Program-made: the position numbers and the translations under genes
Source: Clostridium aminobutyricum
GTDB taxonomy: Bacteria; Bacillota; Clostridia; Peptostreptococcales; Anaerovoracaceae
DNA: 64,000 bases
Reading direction: 5' to 3'
NCBI RefSeq assembly: GCF_017255415.1
Contig: NZ_JAFJZZ010000001.1
Location: 558,001-622,000, forward strand
Part shown: positions 1 through 9,100 of the stretch, piece by piece
How positions within the stretch are numbered: the stretch's first letter is position 1
Layout of the letters: each line of letters opens with the position of its first letter
The notes under the pieces: generated by a model
Seen by the model: the letters and a program-made list of their open reading frames with translations, nothing else
Told to the model about the DNA's origin: nothing
Database searches by the model: none

Positions 1-42
1 AAAAAGCACAGGGAGTCAAATGATAGACTCTCTGTGCTTTTA
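1..42. terminator. Bidirectional intrinsic terminator
   Basis: A long stem (AAAGCACAGGGAGTC paired with GACTCTCTGTGCTTT around an 8-base loop) has A-rich and T-rich flanks on the two sides, so it could stop transcripts from either direction. It closes whatever gene lies left of the window. Confidence 0.8.
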
Positions 43-205
43 TCTTCGTATTTAACGTTTTGCTATCGACTTTTCTGAATACAAATCTTGTGATACTCGC
101 CATACCTTACAATGTTTTATATAACGATTCGATATTTTTTGTGTTAAAAAAGTCGAGCATCGTTAAAGGAGCTTTGGTATTATGTAGATACAAGGAGGTG
201 AGATA

Positions 206-1072
206 ATGTTAAACGAATTAAATCGTGTGATTGACTATATTGAAGACCATTTAACTGATGATGACCTATCTCTTGAAATGATTTCTGAATATGCCAGGGT
301 TTCCGACTATCATTTTAGAAAGATATTCTTTTATATTTCAGGATTGACGCTTAGTGAATATATCAAAAACAGAAAATTGTCGGAAGCAAATAAGGATTTA
401 TTACAGGGAGAAAAAGTGACAGATGTTGCTTTTAAGTATGGTTATGAGTCATTGGATGGCTTTACTCGAGCATTTAAAAAATGGAGTAATTTTTTACCCT
501 CAGATGTAACAAAAAAAGGCATAAGTAAATCGTTCCCAAAACTTTCATTCGTAATAAATATCAAAGGAGGAGTATCTATGGAATGTAGAATTGAAAATAA
601 ACCAGCGTTTAATTTAGTCGGTGTAAGCAAACGTGTCCCTATGCAATTTGAAGGTGTTAATAACGAAATCGTAAAGCTTGCACAAAGTATAACGAACGAA
701 CAAAAAGAAGAAATGCATTCTCTTCAAAATATAGAGCCTTATGAAATTGTCAATGCTTCTTATGATGCGGATGCCAATTTCTTAAAAGAAGAAGGGGATT
801 TAACTCACTTGATAGGTGTTTTGACGACTGAAAATCAAGTAAGTGATATATTAGAAAAAGTGCCGGTCGAAGCCTATACTTGGGCGATATTTCCAAATGA
901 AGGGCCATTTCCTGTTACGTTACAAGAAACAATGGCAAAAATATATTCAGAATGGTTTCCTTCTTCCAATTATGAAGTAATCAATGCCCCTACTTTTTCT
1001 TTTACCAAAATGAATGAACATAAAAAAGATTACGCTTATAGTGAAGTTTGGATTCCCGTTCGACAGAAATAG
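206..1072 (+). CDS. AraC-family regulator with C-terminal GyrI-like effector domain
   Basis: 288 aa. The first ~105 residues form an AraC/XylS double helix-turn-helix (LSLEMISEYARVSDYHFRKIF, then VTDVAFKYGYESLDGFTRAFK). Residues ~125-287 match the GyrI-like small-molecule-binding fold (FNLVGVSKRVPM early, EVWIPVRQK at the end), an architecture typical of Rob/BltR-like multidrug-sensing activators. The start has a near-ideal AAGGAGGTGAG ribosome site 7 bases upstream. The ligand and targets are unknown: no divergent gene is visible, and the gene is followed by a tRNA on the other strand. A second in-frame ATG at 578 has its own strong ribosome site (separate entry). The family call is secure; a role in drug response is inferred from the domain pairing only. 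Confidence 0.9.
   Translation: MLNELNRVIDYIEDHLTDDDLSLEMISEYARVSDYHFRKIFFYISGLTLSEYIKNRKLSEANKDLLQGEKVTDVAFKYGYESLDGFTRAFKKWSNFLPSDVTKKGISKSFPKLSFVINIKGGVSMECRIENKPAFNLVGVSKRVPMQFEGVNNEIVKLAQSITNEQKEEMHSLQNIEPYEIVNASYDADANFLKEEGDLTHLIGVLTTENQVSDILEKVPVEAYTWAIFPNEGPFPVTLQETMAKIYSEWFPSSNYEVINAPTFSFTKMNEHKKDYAYSEVWIPVRQK
563..580 (+). promoter_or_regulatory. In-frame internal ribosome site and ATG inside the AraC gene
   Basis: AAAGGAGG lies 7 bases before an ATG at 578-580 that is in frame with the AraC gene (codon 125). It sits exactly at the junction between the DNA-binding half and the GyrI-like half, so a free 164-residue effector domain could be made. Whether it is used cannot be seen from sequence. 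Confidence 0.5.
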
Positions 1073-1142
1073 AAATTAAACACACACAAATCATTCTGAT
1101 AAAAGGCGAGAGCTGTCAACCTTTAGCTGACAGCTCTCATAT

Positions 1143-1230
1143 TGGCGGAGAGTTAGGGATTCGAACCCTAGGTCCGGTAAAGGACACGGCATTTCGAGTG
1201 CCGCACGATCGACCACTCTGACAACTCTCC
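1143..1230 (-). tRNA. tRNA-Ser (anticodon CGA)
   Basis: The reverse complement starts GGAGAGT and ends ACTCTCC-G-CCA, giving a perfect 7-bp acceptor stem with encoded CCA. The anticodon arm is CGGCA-CTCGAAA-TGCCG, so the anticodon is CGA, reading UCG. The T-arm carries GTTCGAATC and there is a long variable arm (GTCC...GGAC), as expected of a class II serine tRNA. It lies alone between two protein genes. Confidence 0.95.
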
Positions 1231-1322
1231 AAATATAAATTGTGGCTGATTTTGATCTCAGACACTCGTCTATTATACCTATTTACCCTTCGTCGGTCAA
1301 GCAAAAGTGTCTTGATTTTAGC

Positions 1323-2282
1323 TTAATATTTCCTTAATGCATCATAAAAAGGGCATACATAAACCAGCTTACCTTTGTCATATTTATAGACATCGTAATG
1401 GACCTCTTTAGTTAAATCTTCAAACGCAACTTCAATGTAATTTGAATACGCAGAATCGACATTGCCCATATTCCCCATATATTCGGACCAAGTGGCCCCA
1501 AGCCTGCTCTTCACATCAATATATTTCAACGTTCCGTCTATCAGATCATAGATACCGATATTTCTTTTATCTCCCTTCTGGTATACGATTATTTCCAGCT
1601 GGTTGTCATTATCCAGATCCTTCTCTTCCGTCATATACTGAACATCCAATACGATCAAATTGTTTCCATCTTCTTTTACAATAGAATACTGAATATGGGT
1701 TTCTCCCGGCTTATCACTTATCACCTCTTTTTTCCAATTATCAATACTCGGTAAAGTTTCTTGTGTTGTTTGCTCTTGCGATACGGAACTAATCCTTGGC
1801 GTTCCTTTTATTTTATTAATAACAGCTTCTGCGTTATCTTCTTTTATATCTTTCACGAGTACCACAAATTCATCCGTTGTAATCTGACTCCACAATTTAT
1901 TCGTACAGATCAACTCGTCACCAACCCATATCGATAAAAATCCCGGCGCAGCCACATATTTATAGGTTTTCTCATTCAGAGTCTTCTGCCCTTCATCCGT
2001 CAGTTTGAAGTAGATAAATAAGGTTTCTTGTGATTCGGAAAAGTTATATTTAAAACCAGCAAAATCTATAGTCGTCAAGATCGTTTCGCCTGCATAATTT
2101 TCTCCGTCTTTCACACAAAGGGTTTCGGTAACTGCATATAAATCTGCCTTTTGGGTTTCAGAACTTTTCGCCGGAGAATTGCCTTTATTCGGCGTATCGT
2201 CCTTCGTTTTAGGATCGCCGCATGCAGAAAATCCGACCAATATTGTTATAATCAGTAGAACTGCTAAAAACTTTTTTCTCAT
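1323..2282 (-). CDS. Hypothetical lipoprotein
   Basis: 319 aa with a typical lipoprotein signal: MRKKFLAVLLIITILVG followed by the lipobox FSAC (Cys at ~21), so it is probably anchored outside the membrane. A low-complexity linker rich in K, T, S, N and P (to ~45) precedes two regions. Residues ~46-165 resemble generic beta-rich extracellular domains. Residues ~180-319 contain a DNDNQLEIIVYQKGD stretch like VCBS/FG-GAP-type calcium-binding loops. The ribosome site is GAGGAAA before ATG at 2282. It is monocistronic. I do not recognise a named family or a function. Confidence 0.75.
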   Translation of the reverse strand: MRKKFLAVLLIITILVGFSACGDPKTKDDTPNKGNSPAKSSETQKADLYAVTETLCVKDGENYAGETILTTIDFAGFKYNFSESQETLFIYFKLTDEGQKTLNEKTYKYVAAPGFLSIWVGDELICTNKLWSQITTDEFVVLVKDIKEDNAEAVINKIKGTPRISSVSQEQTTQETLPSIDNWKKEVISDKPGETHIQYSIVKEDGNNLIVLDVQYMTEEKDLDNDNQLEIIVYQKGDKRNIGIYDLIDGTLKYIDVKSRLGATWSEYMGNMGNVDSAYSNYIEVAFEDLTKEVHYDVYKYDKGKLVYVCPFYDALRKY

Positions 2283-2360
2283 TTATTTTCCTCATTGATC
2301 TATTTAATCTTGCCTTCAAAGCATATCATATTACATCCGCAATTTCACCTATAATAAGCT

Positions 2361-2385
2361 AAAAACCGGAGATTTCTCTCCGGTA
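2361..2385 (-). terminator. Intrinsic terminator of the YmaF-like gene
   Basis: Read on the minus strand, ACCGGAGA-GAAA-TCTCCGGT is followed by TTTTTAG. It sits between two minus-strand genes, 70 bases after the stop of the upstream one. Confidence 0.8.
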
Positions 2386-2455
2386 TTATTTTATCTACTA
2401 TTCGTCTCTATATTGCTGAGAGCGTACTATAAATATTGAATAAGGTCTTTGTCGA

Positions 2456-2824
2456 TTAATCTCCAATCGGATCATTAATCAGAGTTGCTGCCTTGAATTC
2501 GTGACAATGTCCTTCTCTCACAAACGTTACCGAATCTATAAAATGAACATGTCGCCCATCTCCCACAGGAAGAGCGACACCTGTTTTTCCGGAAAATTCA
2601 TGATAGTGGTCTTCATAAAAATCGGTGCAGAATCTTAATTCATGAATGTGATTGTTCCCACTGACCGGGATTCCTTGACTGGTAAGCGTAGCAAAGCGAT
2701 GATTGTGAGGATCTGTTTTCAGTTGTTCAATTTTTACGCTGCCAAGAACTTCGTGAACATGACTTTGCCGCATTGGATAGCCAGTATCAGCCGTATAAGC
2801 ACAGCTTTGCTGCATATAAGACAT
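2456..2824 (-). CDS. YmaF-family protein
   Basis: 122 aa, strikingly rich in His-x-His pairs spaced along the chain: HVHEV, PHNHRF, NNHIHELRF, DHYHEF, RHVHF and GHCHEF. This regular HxH pattern is the hallmark of the YmaF family of Bacillus and clostridia, small proteins of unknown role, often spore- or stress-associated. The His pairs suggest metal binding, which is inference. The start at 2824 is set by AAGGAGAT; an alternative ATG lies four codons in. No membrane segment or signal peptide is present. It is transcribed alone, toward the lipoprotein gene. Confidence 0.75.
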   Translation of the reverse strand: MSYMQQSCAYTADTGYPMRQSHVHEVLGSVKIEQLKTDPHNHRFATLTSQGIPVSGNNHIHELRFCTDFYEDHYHEFSGKTGVALPVGDGRHVHFIDSVTFVREGHCHEFKAATLINDPIGD

Positions 2825-3013
2825 GATGATCTCCTTTTCTTATAATGGTGGTACCCTCCATATAATATGAAGATCATTCCTAAGGTTCTATCAATAATTT
2901 GTTGAAGTTTTGCTGATTTGGTATATTTTTTCTCTTGACATCTTTTAAACCCTGTATTTTTCGGGTATAATAAATTTGTAACCTAGTTAACTTAAACAAA
3001 GGAGATTAGATAA

Positions 3014-4123
3014 ATGGATCCACGAATCAAACAATTATCAGAAGGATTAGTACATTATTCCTGTAACGTCCAAAAGGGAGAAAAGGTTTTGGTTAGTTAT
3101 GAAGGAGAATGCTGCAAGCCCTTAGTAAAACAATTAATTAAAGATATCTATGCTTGCGGAGGTGTCCCTTACTTTGAAGTCAGAGATTCAGAAATCAACC
3201 GACAGTTTTTGCTCGGCTGCGACGAAGAACAGCTTCAATTCATGAATGAGCTGCAGCTTGCACAGATGCAGGGGATGGCTGCCTATATTGCTATCCGGGC
3301 AGGAAATAATACGGCTGAACTTTCTGATGTTCCTTCTGCAAAGCTGAATATGTACAGCAAAATTTTAAGACCTGTTTTGGATTACCGAGTAAACCATACA
3401 AAATGGGTTGTTCTACGATATCCGAACAGCAGTATGGCACAGTTAGCTAACACCAGCTTGGATAATTTTGAAGATTTCTATTTTGACGTTTGCAATTTGG
3501 ACTATAAGAAGATGAGTGATGCGATGAATCCATTGGTTGATCTTATGAATAGAACCGATAAGGTACACATCATCAGTCCGGGAACAGATCTTACGTTCTC
3601 TATCAAAGATATTCCTGCTATTAAGTGCGACGGAGAAAGAAATATTCCGGACGGCGAAGTGTATACAGCACCTGTTCGTGAATCAATGAATGGTATTATT
3701 TCCTACAATACCCCTTCAGAAGAACAAGGCTTCACGTATGATAACATCGTATTTGAGATCAAAGATGGTAAGATCATTAAAGCTACTTCCAATAATGATG
3801 AAAGAATAAATGAACTGTTAGATACGGACGAAAGTGCCCGATACTTCGGGGAGTTTGCTATCGGTGTAAATCCATATATTCTTCATCCGATGAAAGATAC
3901 ATTATTTGATGAAAAGATTGCCGGAAGTTTCCATCTAACACCTGGCGCAGCTTACGAGGACGCTTTCAACGGTAATAAATCAGCCATTCACTGGGATTTA
4001 GTGCTGATTCAACGGCCGGAATACGGCGGCGGAGAAATTTACTTCGACGATGTACTGATTCGAAAAGACGGGTTATTCGTATTGCCTGAATTGGAGTGCT
4101 TAAATCCTGAATTCTTAAAATAA
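3014..4123 (+). CDS. M29-family aminopeptidase (AmpS/PepS-like)
   Basis: 369 aa, close to the usual length of thermophilic-type M29 metallo-aminopeptidases, cytosolic exopeptidases that remove N-terminal residues using a two-metal centre. Family landmarks are visible: FSIKDIPAIKCDGERNIPDGEVYTAPV carries the first Glu ligand, ARYFGEFAIGVNP the second Glu, HLTPGAAYEDAFNGN precedes SAIHWDLVLI with the His-x-Asp pair, and YFDDVLIRKDGLF closes the fold. The ribosome site is AAAGGAG before ATG 3014. It stands alone, with a weak terminator after it. No signal peptide. Confidence 0.9.
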   Translation: MDPRIKQLSEGLVHYSCNVQKGEKVLVSYEGECCKPLVKQLIKDIYACGGVPYFEVRDSEINRQFLLGCDEEQLQFMNELQLAQMQGMAAYIAIRAGNNTAELSDVPSAKLNMYSKILRPVLDYRVNHTKWVVLRYPNSSMAQLANTSLDNFEDFYFDVCNLDYKKMSDAMNPLVDLMNRTDKVHIISPGTDLTFSIKDIPAIKCDGERNIPDGEVYTAPVRESMNGIISYNTPSEEQGFTYDNIVFEIKDGKIIKATSNNDERINELLDTDESARYFGEFAIGVNPYILHPMKDTLFDEKIAGSFHLTPGAAYEDAFNGNKSAIHWDLVLIQRPEYGGGEIYFDDVLIRKDGLFVLPELECLNPEFLK

Positions 4124-4139
4124 TTAGATTGTATAGATA

Positions 4140-4176
4140 ACATTCGCCTGCTTGCCGCGGGCGTTTGTTTTTTTAT
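4140..4176 (+). terminator. Probable terminator of the M29 peptidase gene
   Basis: A short G+C stem (CGCC with GGCG) with flanking A-T pairs is followed by seven T. It lies 17 bases after the stop codon. The stem has mismatches, so strength is uncertain. Confidence 0.5.
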
Positions 4177-4323
4177 GTACCGGTTATTCTTTTCTGCATG
4201 TATTTATTTTTGGATAAGGCCGATATACAAGCCTTGTCAGCTCTTGTTTTGGCGTAATCGATTAAATTGCCATTCGTACTGTTTTGGAGCTGATTTTAGT
4301 CACCAAGAAAAGATAATTCACTA

Positions 4324-4352
4324 TTGACAGAAAAGGTTAGAAAAGGTATAGT
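4324..4352 (+). promoter_or_regulatory. Sigma-A promoter of the SLH surface operon
   Basis: TTGACA (4324-4329), a 17-base spacer and TATAGT (4347-4352) form a near-consensus promoter. It predicts a start near 4359 and an 80-base leader before the SLH gene. The 200 bases between the previous terminator and this promoter show nothing recognisable. Confidence 0.75.
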
Positions 4353-4360
4353 GAGCCTAT

Positions 4361-4428
4361 GCTAACTTGACGGATCTGCTAAGGCAGATTTTTTTTCATA
4401 TACGGGTTAGCCTTGACTAACTAGTTAA
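4361..4428 (+). promoter_or_regulatory. Leader with terminator-like hairpin and competing pairings
   Basis: Just after the predicted transcription start, ATCTGC-TAAG-GCAGAT (4374-4389) is followed by eight T, the form of an intrinsic terminator, yet the SLH start codon lies 50 bases further on. GCTAAC (4361-4366) can pair with GTTAGC (4406-4411), and GTTAG (4406-4410) can instead pair with CTAAC (4417-4421) close to the ribosome site. This could be an attenuator. It matches no riboswitch class I know. Confidence 0.45.
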
Positions 4429-4440
4429 GAGGAGGAAAAT

Positions 4441-6117
4441 ATGAACCAATTGAAAAGAATTGCAGTGCTAGCCATGATGTTTATGATGGTATTTTGTCTG
4501 CAAAGTGTAACCGCTTCGGCTCAATCCATTGAGGACATGCCTACTGGATGGGCAAAAGAAGCGGCAGAGAAAGCTGTCGAGCAGGGGTTGCTTACACCAT
4601 ATGACGGTAAGATTTATCCTGATCGTGCATTGACCCGTGCTGAAATGGCCGCTATTGTGAACCGGCTCTTTCAGGCTAAAGCTTTGGGAAGTCTGAACGC
4701 TTATACGGATGTTCCGGCTTCAAGCTGGTATGCACAGGATATGGCAAGAGCTGTGCAAATGGGGGCCTTTGAGGGAAATGAAGGAAAGCTTTCGCCGGAG
4801 AGGAGTATTACGCGCCAGGAAGCTTTTACGGTAATCAGCCGTATTTTTCAAATGCCTGACGGGAAGGAGGAGAGCCTGAAAACTTTTCAGGATGCATCTT
4901 CTGTGGCTGACTGGGCGGCTAGCGGCACTGCCTCTATGATTGATGCAGGATATGTCAACGGGTCTCATGGAATAATCCGCCCCAATGCGGACATTACAAG
5001 GGCTGAATTTGCTCAGGTTATGTTTAATATAGCAGAGAATATCCTGGATGAATCGGGAGAGTATACACAAAATTATGATGGAAACCTTTTGATCACAGTG
5101 CCGGAGGTAACATTGAAGAATTCAGTTGTAACAGGTGATCTCATACTTTGCGACGGAGTGGCCGCCGGTGATATCACTTTGGATCATGTAACGGTGGAAG
5201 GGCGTGTTGTGATTCGAGGCGGAGGCAAAGATACTGTCAAGTTGATTGCATCAAAAATAAAAGGAGATATTGTAGTAAATAATGTAAACAATCCTGTTCG
5301 GCTGTTAGCCTCGGAGGGAACGGTACTGGATACGGTAATCGCTCAGAATCAAGTGATCCTTGATGCAGAGGTCTCACTTCTGAAACTTTCCCGACAATCA
5401 GATGTTACACTCCAGTCGGGAAAGATCGCAAAATTGGAAGTCTTATCCTCCGCTGCAGGCTCTAAGATAGCGGTGGATACCGGTGCTGTAATCAGTACAG
5501 TTACCATAGACGCAAAGGAAACCACCCTGCAGGGAAAAGGCACTGTCGCTCAAGTTCAGATTAATGCGAATCAAATTACTGTAAATACAGGAGGGACTCG
5601 TGTTATTGTCGGACAAGGCTTAACAGGAGTTGTAGCGGGAGGAATTGCTGTTACAGGAGGAAAAACCGTGGTTATAGATAAAAGCGGCTCCGGTGTTACT
5701 GTAGATGGTACAACCAAAAGCAGCAATGGCAGTAACCATGATAACAAAACTACACCGGATCCTATACCAGACCCTACACCGGACCCGGGACCGGTTTTAT
5801 CTCCAACAGCAGAAAATTGGGTTGAAATTTCTAAAACGGGCATCGTCAATGTGGATTTCGTCAGCTTTGCAACCGTTGCACTGAGATTGGATTTCATGAA
5901 CTCCAAGGATTTAACAGAGTATGATTATTACATAGGAGGTGTCAAGCTGGATGCGGAAAAAGACGTCAGCAAAGTAATGAAATCAGCCGATGACTCGCTT
6001 CTGGTAATTAAAATGATGCTGCCAAATAACGTGAAACCGCAGATATTGAAGCTGGTAAAGGGCACGGAGTATATGCAGATTGAGTTGAACGATATAGGCT
6101 ATTCCGTAAAAGAATAG
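4441..6117 (+). CDS. SLH-domain cell-surface protein
   Basis: 558 aa. A signal peptide (MNQLKRIAVLAMMFMMVF...VTASA) is followed by three S-layer homology repeats at ~residues 30-200 (GWAKEAAEKAVEQGLLTPYDG; ARAVQMGAFEGNEGKLSPERSITRQEA; ASMIDAGYVNGSHGIIRPNADITRAEFAQVM). These normally bind pyruvylated wall polysaccharide. Residues ~215-430 are a repetitive beta-rich stretch (VTLKNSVVTGDLILCDGV and similar) suggestive of a beta-helix. A DP-rich linker (~435-452) leads to a C-terminal module ending LVKGTEYMQIELNDIGY. The ribosome site is AAGAGGAGGAAAAT. It is the first gene of an operon with the repeat protein 16 bases downstream, and probably anchors it or acts with it at the wall. Confidence 0.9.
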   Translation: MNQLKRIAVLAMMFMMVFCLQSVTASAQSIEDMPTGWAKEAAEKAVEQGLLTPYDGKIYPDRALTRAEMAAIVNRLFQAKALGSLNAYTDVPASSWYAQDMARAVQMGAFEGNEGKLSPERSITRQEAFTVISRIFQMPDGKEESLKTFQDASSVADWAASGTASMIDAGYVNGSHGIIRPNADITRAEFAQVMFNIAENILDESGEYTQNYDGNLLITVPEVTLKNSVVTGDLILCDGVAAGDITLDHVTVEGRVVIRGGGKDTVKLIASKIKGDIVVNNVNNPVRLLASEGTVLDTVIAQNQVILDAEVSLLKLSRQSDVTLQSGKIAKLEVLSSAAGSKIAVDTGAVISTVTIDAKETTLQGKGTVAQVQINANQITVNTGGTRVIVGQGLTGVVAGGIAVTGGKTVVIDKSGSGVTVDGTTKSSNGSNHDNKTTPDPIPDPTPDPGPVLSPTAENWVEISKTGIVNVDFVSFATVALRLDFMNSKDLTEYDYYIGGVKLDAEKDVSKVMKSADDSLLVIKMMLPNNVKPQILKLVKGTEYMQIELNDIGYSVKE

Positions 6118-6133
6118 GAAAGGAGATACTTCA

Positions 6134-9100
6134 TTGAAAAAAGTAATCGCAATAGCTTTGGTGGCAGCGGTATTCATAACAATAAACATAAGTCCCGCAT
6201 TTGCTGCATCCATGGAAATCTATGGAGAAACCAAGATGAATCTTTGGGATCTTTATATAACGGAAAATAATGCCGAACGACCGGATGCCATCAGTACTGC
6301 CACTGTGGACGCAGTGACGCAAGCAACCTATAATCCCTATGACAACAAGCCGGTCGCTATTGAAACCGGTGTGGATCTTGGTCTGATTGCCGATAGCCTT
6401 ATATTAGAAAAATATGAGATAAAAAATGAAATGGTGGATCGTATTTTGAACATTTGGAGAGATGGCTACAGTATTCGTGTGTTGGGTACCTCGAGTACGG
6501 AAACCAACCCACTTACCAAGAATGTTGTAAAATACACTGCCGATGATGGGACTGTTTATTACCTCTCCTATCAAGCTGTAAAGAATGCCTTGTCAGATAT
6601 GCAGGACTTCAGCTGGGAACACTTTGTCAGACAGGCTGTACAAGGGGACAGTGTCAATCCCCCTTATCGCGTCAAATATCTCCTTAACAATGGGGATTTC
6701 GGAAAACGCGTTCTCATCAGTCAGCAATCGGTTCTGGCACCGCCTTCTTTGACTCTTGACTCCGATTTCAGCGATAAGGCAGAAAATTTAGGCAAGTTTA
6801 TCCAGCTTAATTTCGGGAATGACGCTGACTGGGCAAACGCGGTGTATGCAATAAAGGTGAATGAGACTGGGCTGTTACAGGGGAATATGAAGCTTGGGAG
6901 TTACAGCGACCACAATGGAGATACCAGTTTTATCACGGGCCAAGATGCTGCGGATAAATCGAAGATTATCATCCGGCTTAGCCAGAAATTTAAGCTGGGT
7001 GAAAATAAGCTGACCTTTATGGCTCGTGGATATGAAGATGCCGAATTTACTCTGAATCTCAATGAGTCTCAGAGCACCTATCCTTGGATTGTATCTTTCC
7101 AGGGGGTAAATGAGGACAACAAGGATGCGCCTTTAACAAGAGACAGTATCGTAAAGCGGGGCGATGTAATCCGAGTGGATGCTACAGATACGAAATCTTA
7201 TTTTTCAGGTAAATTTGACGGAATTTTCATTGACGGGAAACCACTCCAAAAGGAAGATACGCTAAAGAACAGTCATACTCTTTATTATGAGTATACTAAC
7301 CTTGGAAAGAAACTTAAAGTTTATACAGATACGCTCACAGCAGGATTACACGAGCTTCATTTGATAAAGCACGGATATAATGATGAAATCTATTTCTTTA
7401 CTGTCAGCGGGGAAGAAGAACTTGCGGCACCGGACTTCACGGTACAGGGTGAAGAGGTCAAGGTTGGCGGCAATACAACAATCGGGGGCTCTGTCAAAGG
7501 AACACCTGTTGTGCTGAAAAGTGATGCGGACAGCTTGCAACAATGGAGCGACAGCATCCGGAAAATTTTCTTTATAAACGATTCTACCGGTGAGGTTAAC
7601 CAGATCACCGGCAGCACGTCGGCGGTTTTAGATGTGGCTGCAAAGACGGTTTCCATTAATGGCGGCAGTATGAATTACTGGAATACATCAGGGAGCCATA
7701 CCTTAGTGATTCGGTCGCATGGTTATACGGAAGCTCGCATTCCTGTGAAACGTGTTAGCGCTATGCCGTCAGGGAGCAGCATAGATTATCGTGCAGCAGA
7801 CGGAGCCGTGGTGGTCTCCTCTAATTATAGCTTTATGTCGGCAGACAATTTACAAAATATCCTGATCAACGGTACCAGTTATCCGGCGAGCAATTTTGAT
7901 ACCACTATCAGCTATTCGGCACCATCTACACTAATCATTCCGTCCGAATATTTTGAAGCCGGTACGACTGCTACGGTGAAGGTCATAACAAAAAATTATT
8001 CCGATCTGACAAATACGATAACCGTTCCGGAGGAACATATCAAACGCAAGCCAGCGCCTTCCACGTCGCTCGAGCAAAGCAATATAACAAAAAACGGAAA
8101 TATTGTGCTGAATTTTACGGATGATGCTGAGTGGAGAGCAGCTATTCAGACCGTGGTTCTAAGAAGTGCTTCCAATCTCGATACGAATTATAAGAGTAAG
8201 ACCATTGCAACGGAAGCCGGTAAGCTGACCGTGGGTCCAGTCACCTTATCTGCCGGAAGTTATACCCTTATAGTGACTGCTAACGGGTATCAGCCACTGA
8301 AAATTCCTGTTCAAGTTGTAGATCCGGTACCCGGAGCGGTGACCAGCGAACTTCAGCCAAACGGCAGCGTAACCGTGAAAGTGGAAGGCAGTGTCAGCAG
8401 CTATATCAGCGGATTGTCGGTGTCCGTAGACGGGCAGGCGGTATCCTCCGGTAAAATTACGAAAAATAGTCCGACTTTTACTTTATCCGGAGACTGCTTC
8501 CCTGTCCGGAAGACTTATCAGGTGCTGATGCGGTCCTCGGGGTATGCTGATTACAGCTTCCAGATCAACACGGATGTGTCTGAACCTCCGGCTTTGGCTG
8601 TTTTAAGTCAAATGGATACAGCGACAAAGACCATCACTGTAACCTTTGATCCAAATGAGGCGTGGAGAGCGGCTATTACAGGAGCGGAGCTAATTAGAAG
8701 CAGCGGAACCGCAGCCACGGTTACTATTGCGGATAAAAGCCAAAACGGAAGCCTTACCCTTTCCGTAACAGGGTCCCTTTATAGTGACGATTATACCCTG
8801 AAAATATCAGCAGATGGATACCGCAAGGCGATGCTTCCGATCAAGATTCTGAGTCCTGTTCCGACAGATGTGTCCTATGATCTGTTGACAGTGGACGGTG
8901 TGCCGGAAACCGACATTCTTTTAAAAAACTATAGCTACGCCGGTGCACTGAAAAAAATCAAAGTGGGTAATACAATATTGACGAGGGGAGAAGGTTTCAC
9001 TGTAGACACCTCCCAATATATTGCCGTTATCCCCGGCATCATTGATGAAAGTGAGGTGCAGATAACCCTCTTTGCAGACAATTATGCGGATAAGACCATC

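Noticed and set aside
2840-2860. GGAGGGTACCACC on the minus strand before the YmaF-like gene, resembling a T-box bulge
   Set aside because: It is not followed by a terminator and lacks specifier and AG-box structure; a chance palindrome is more likely.
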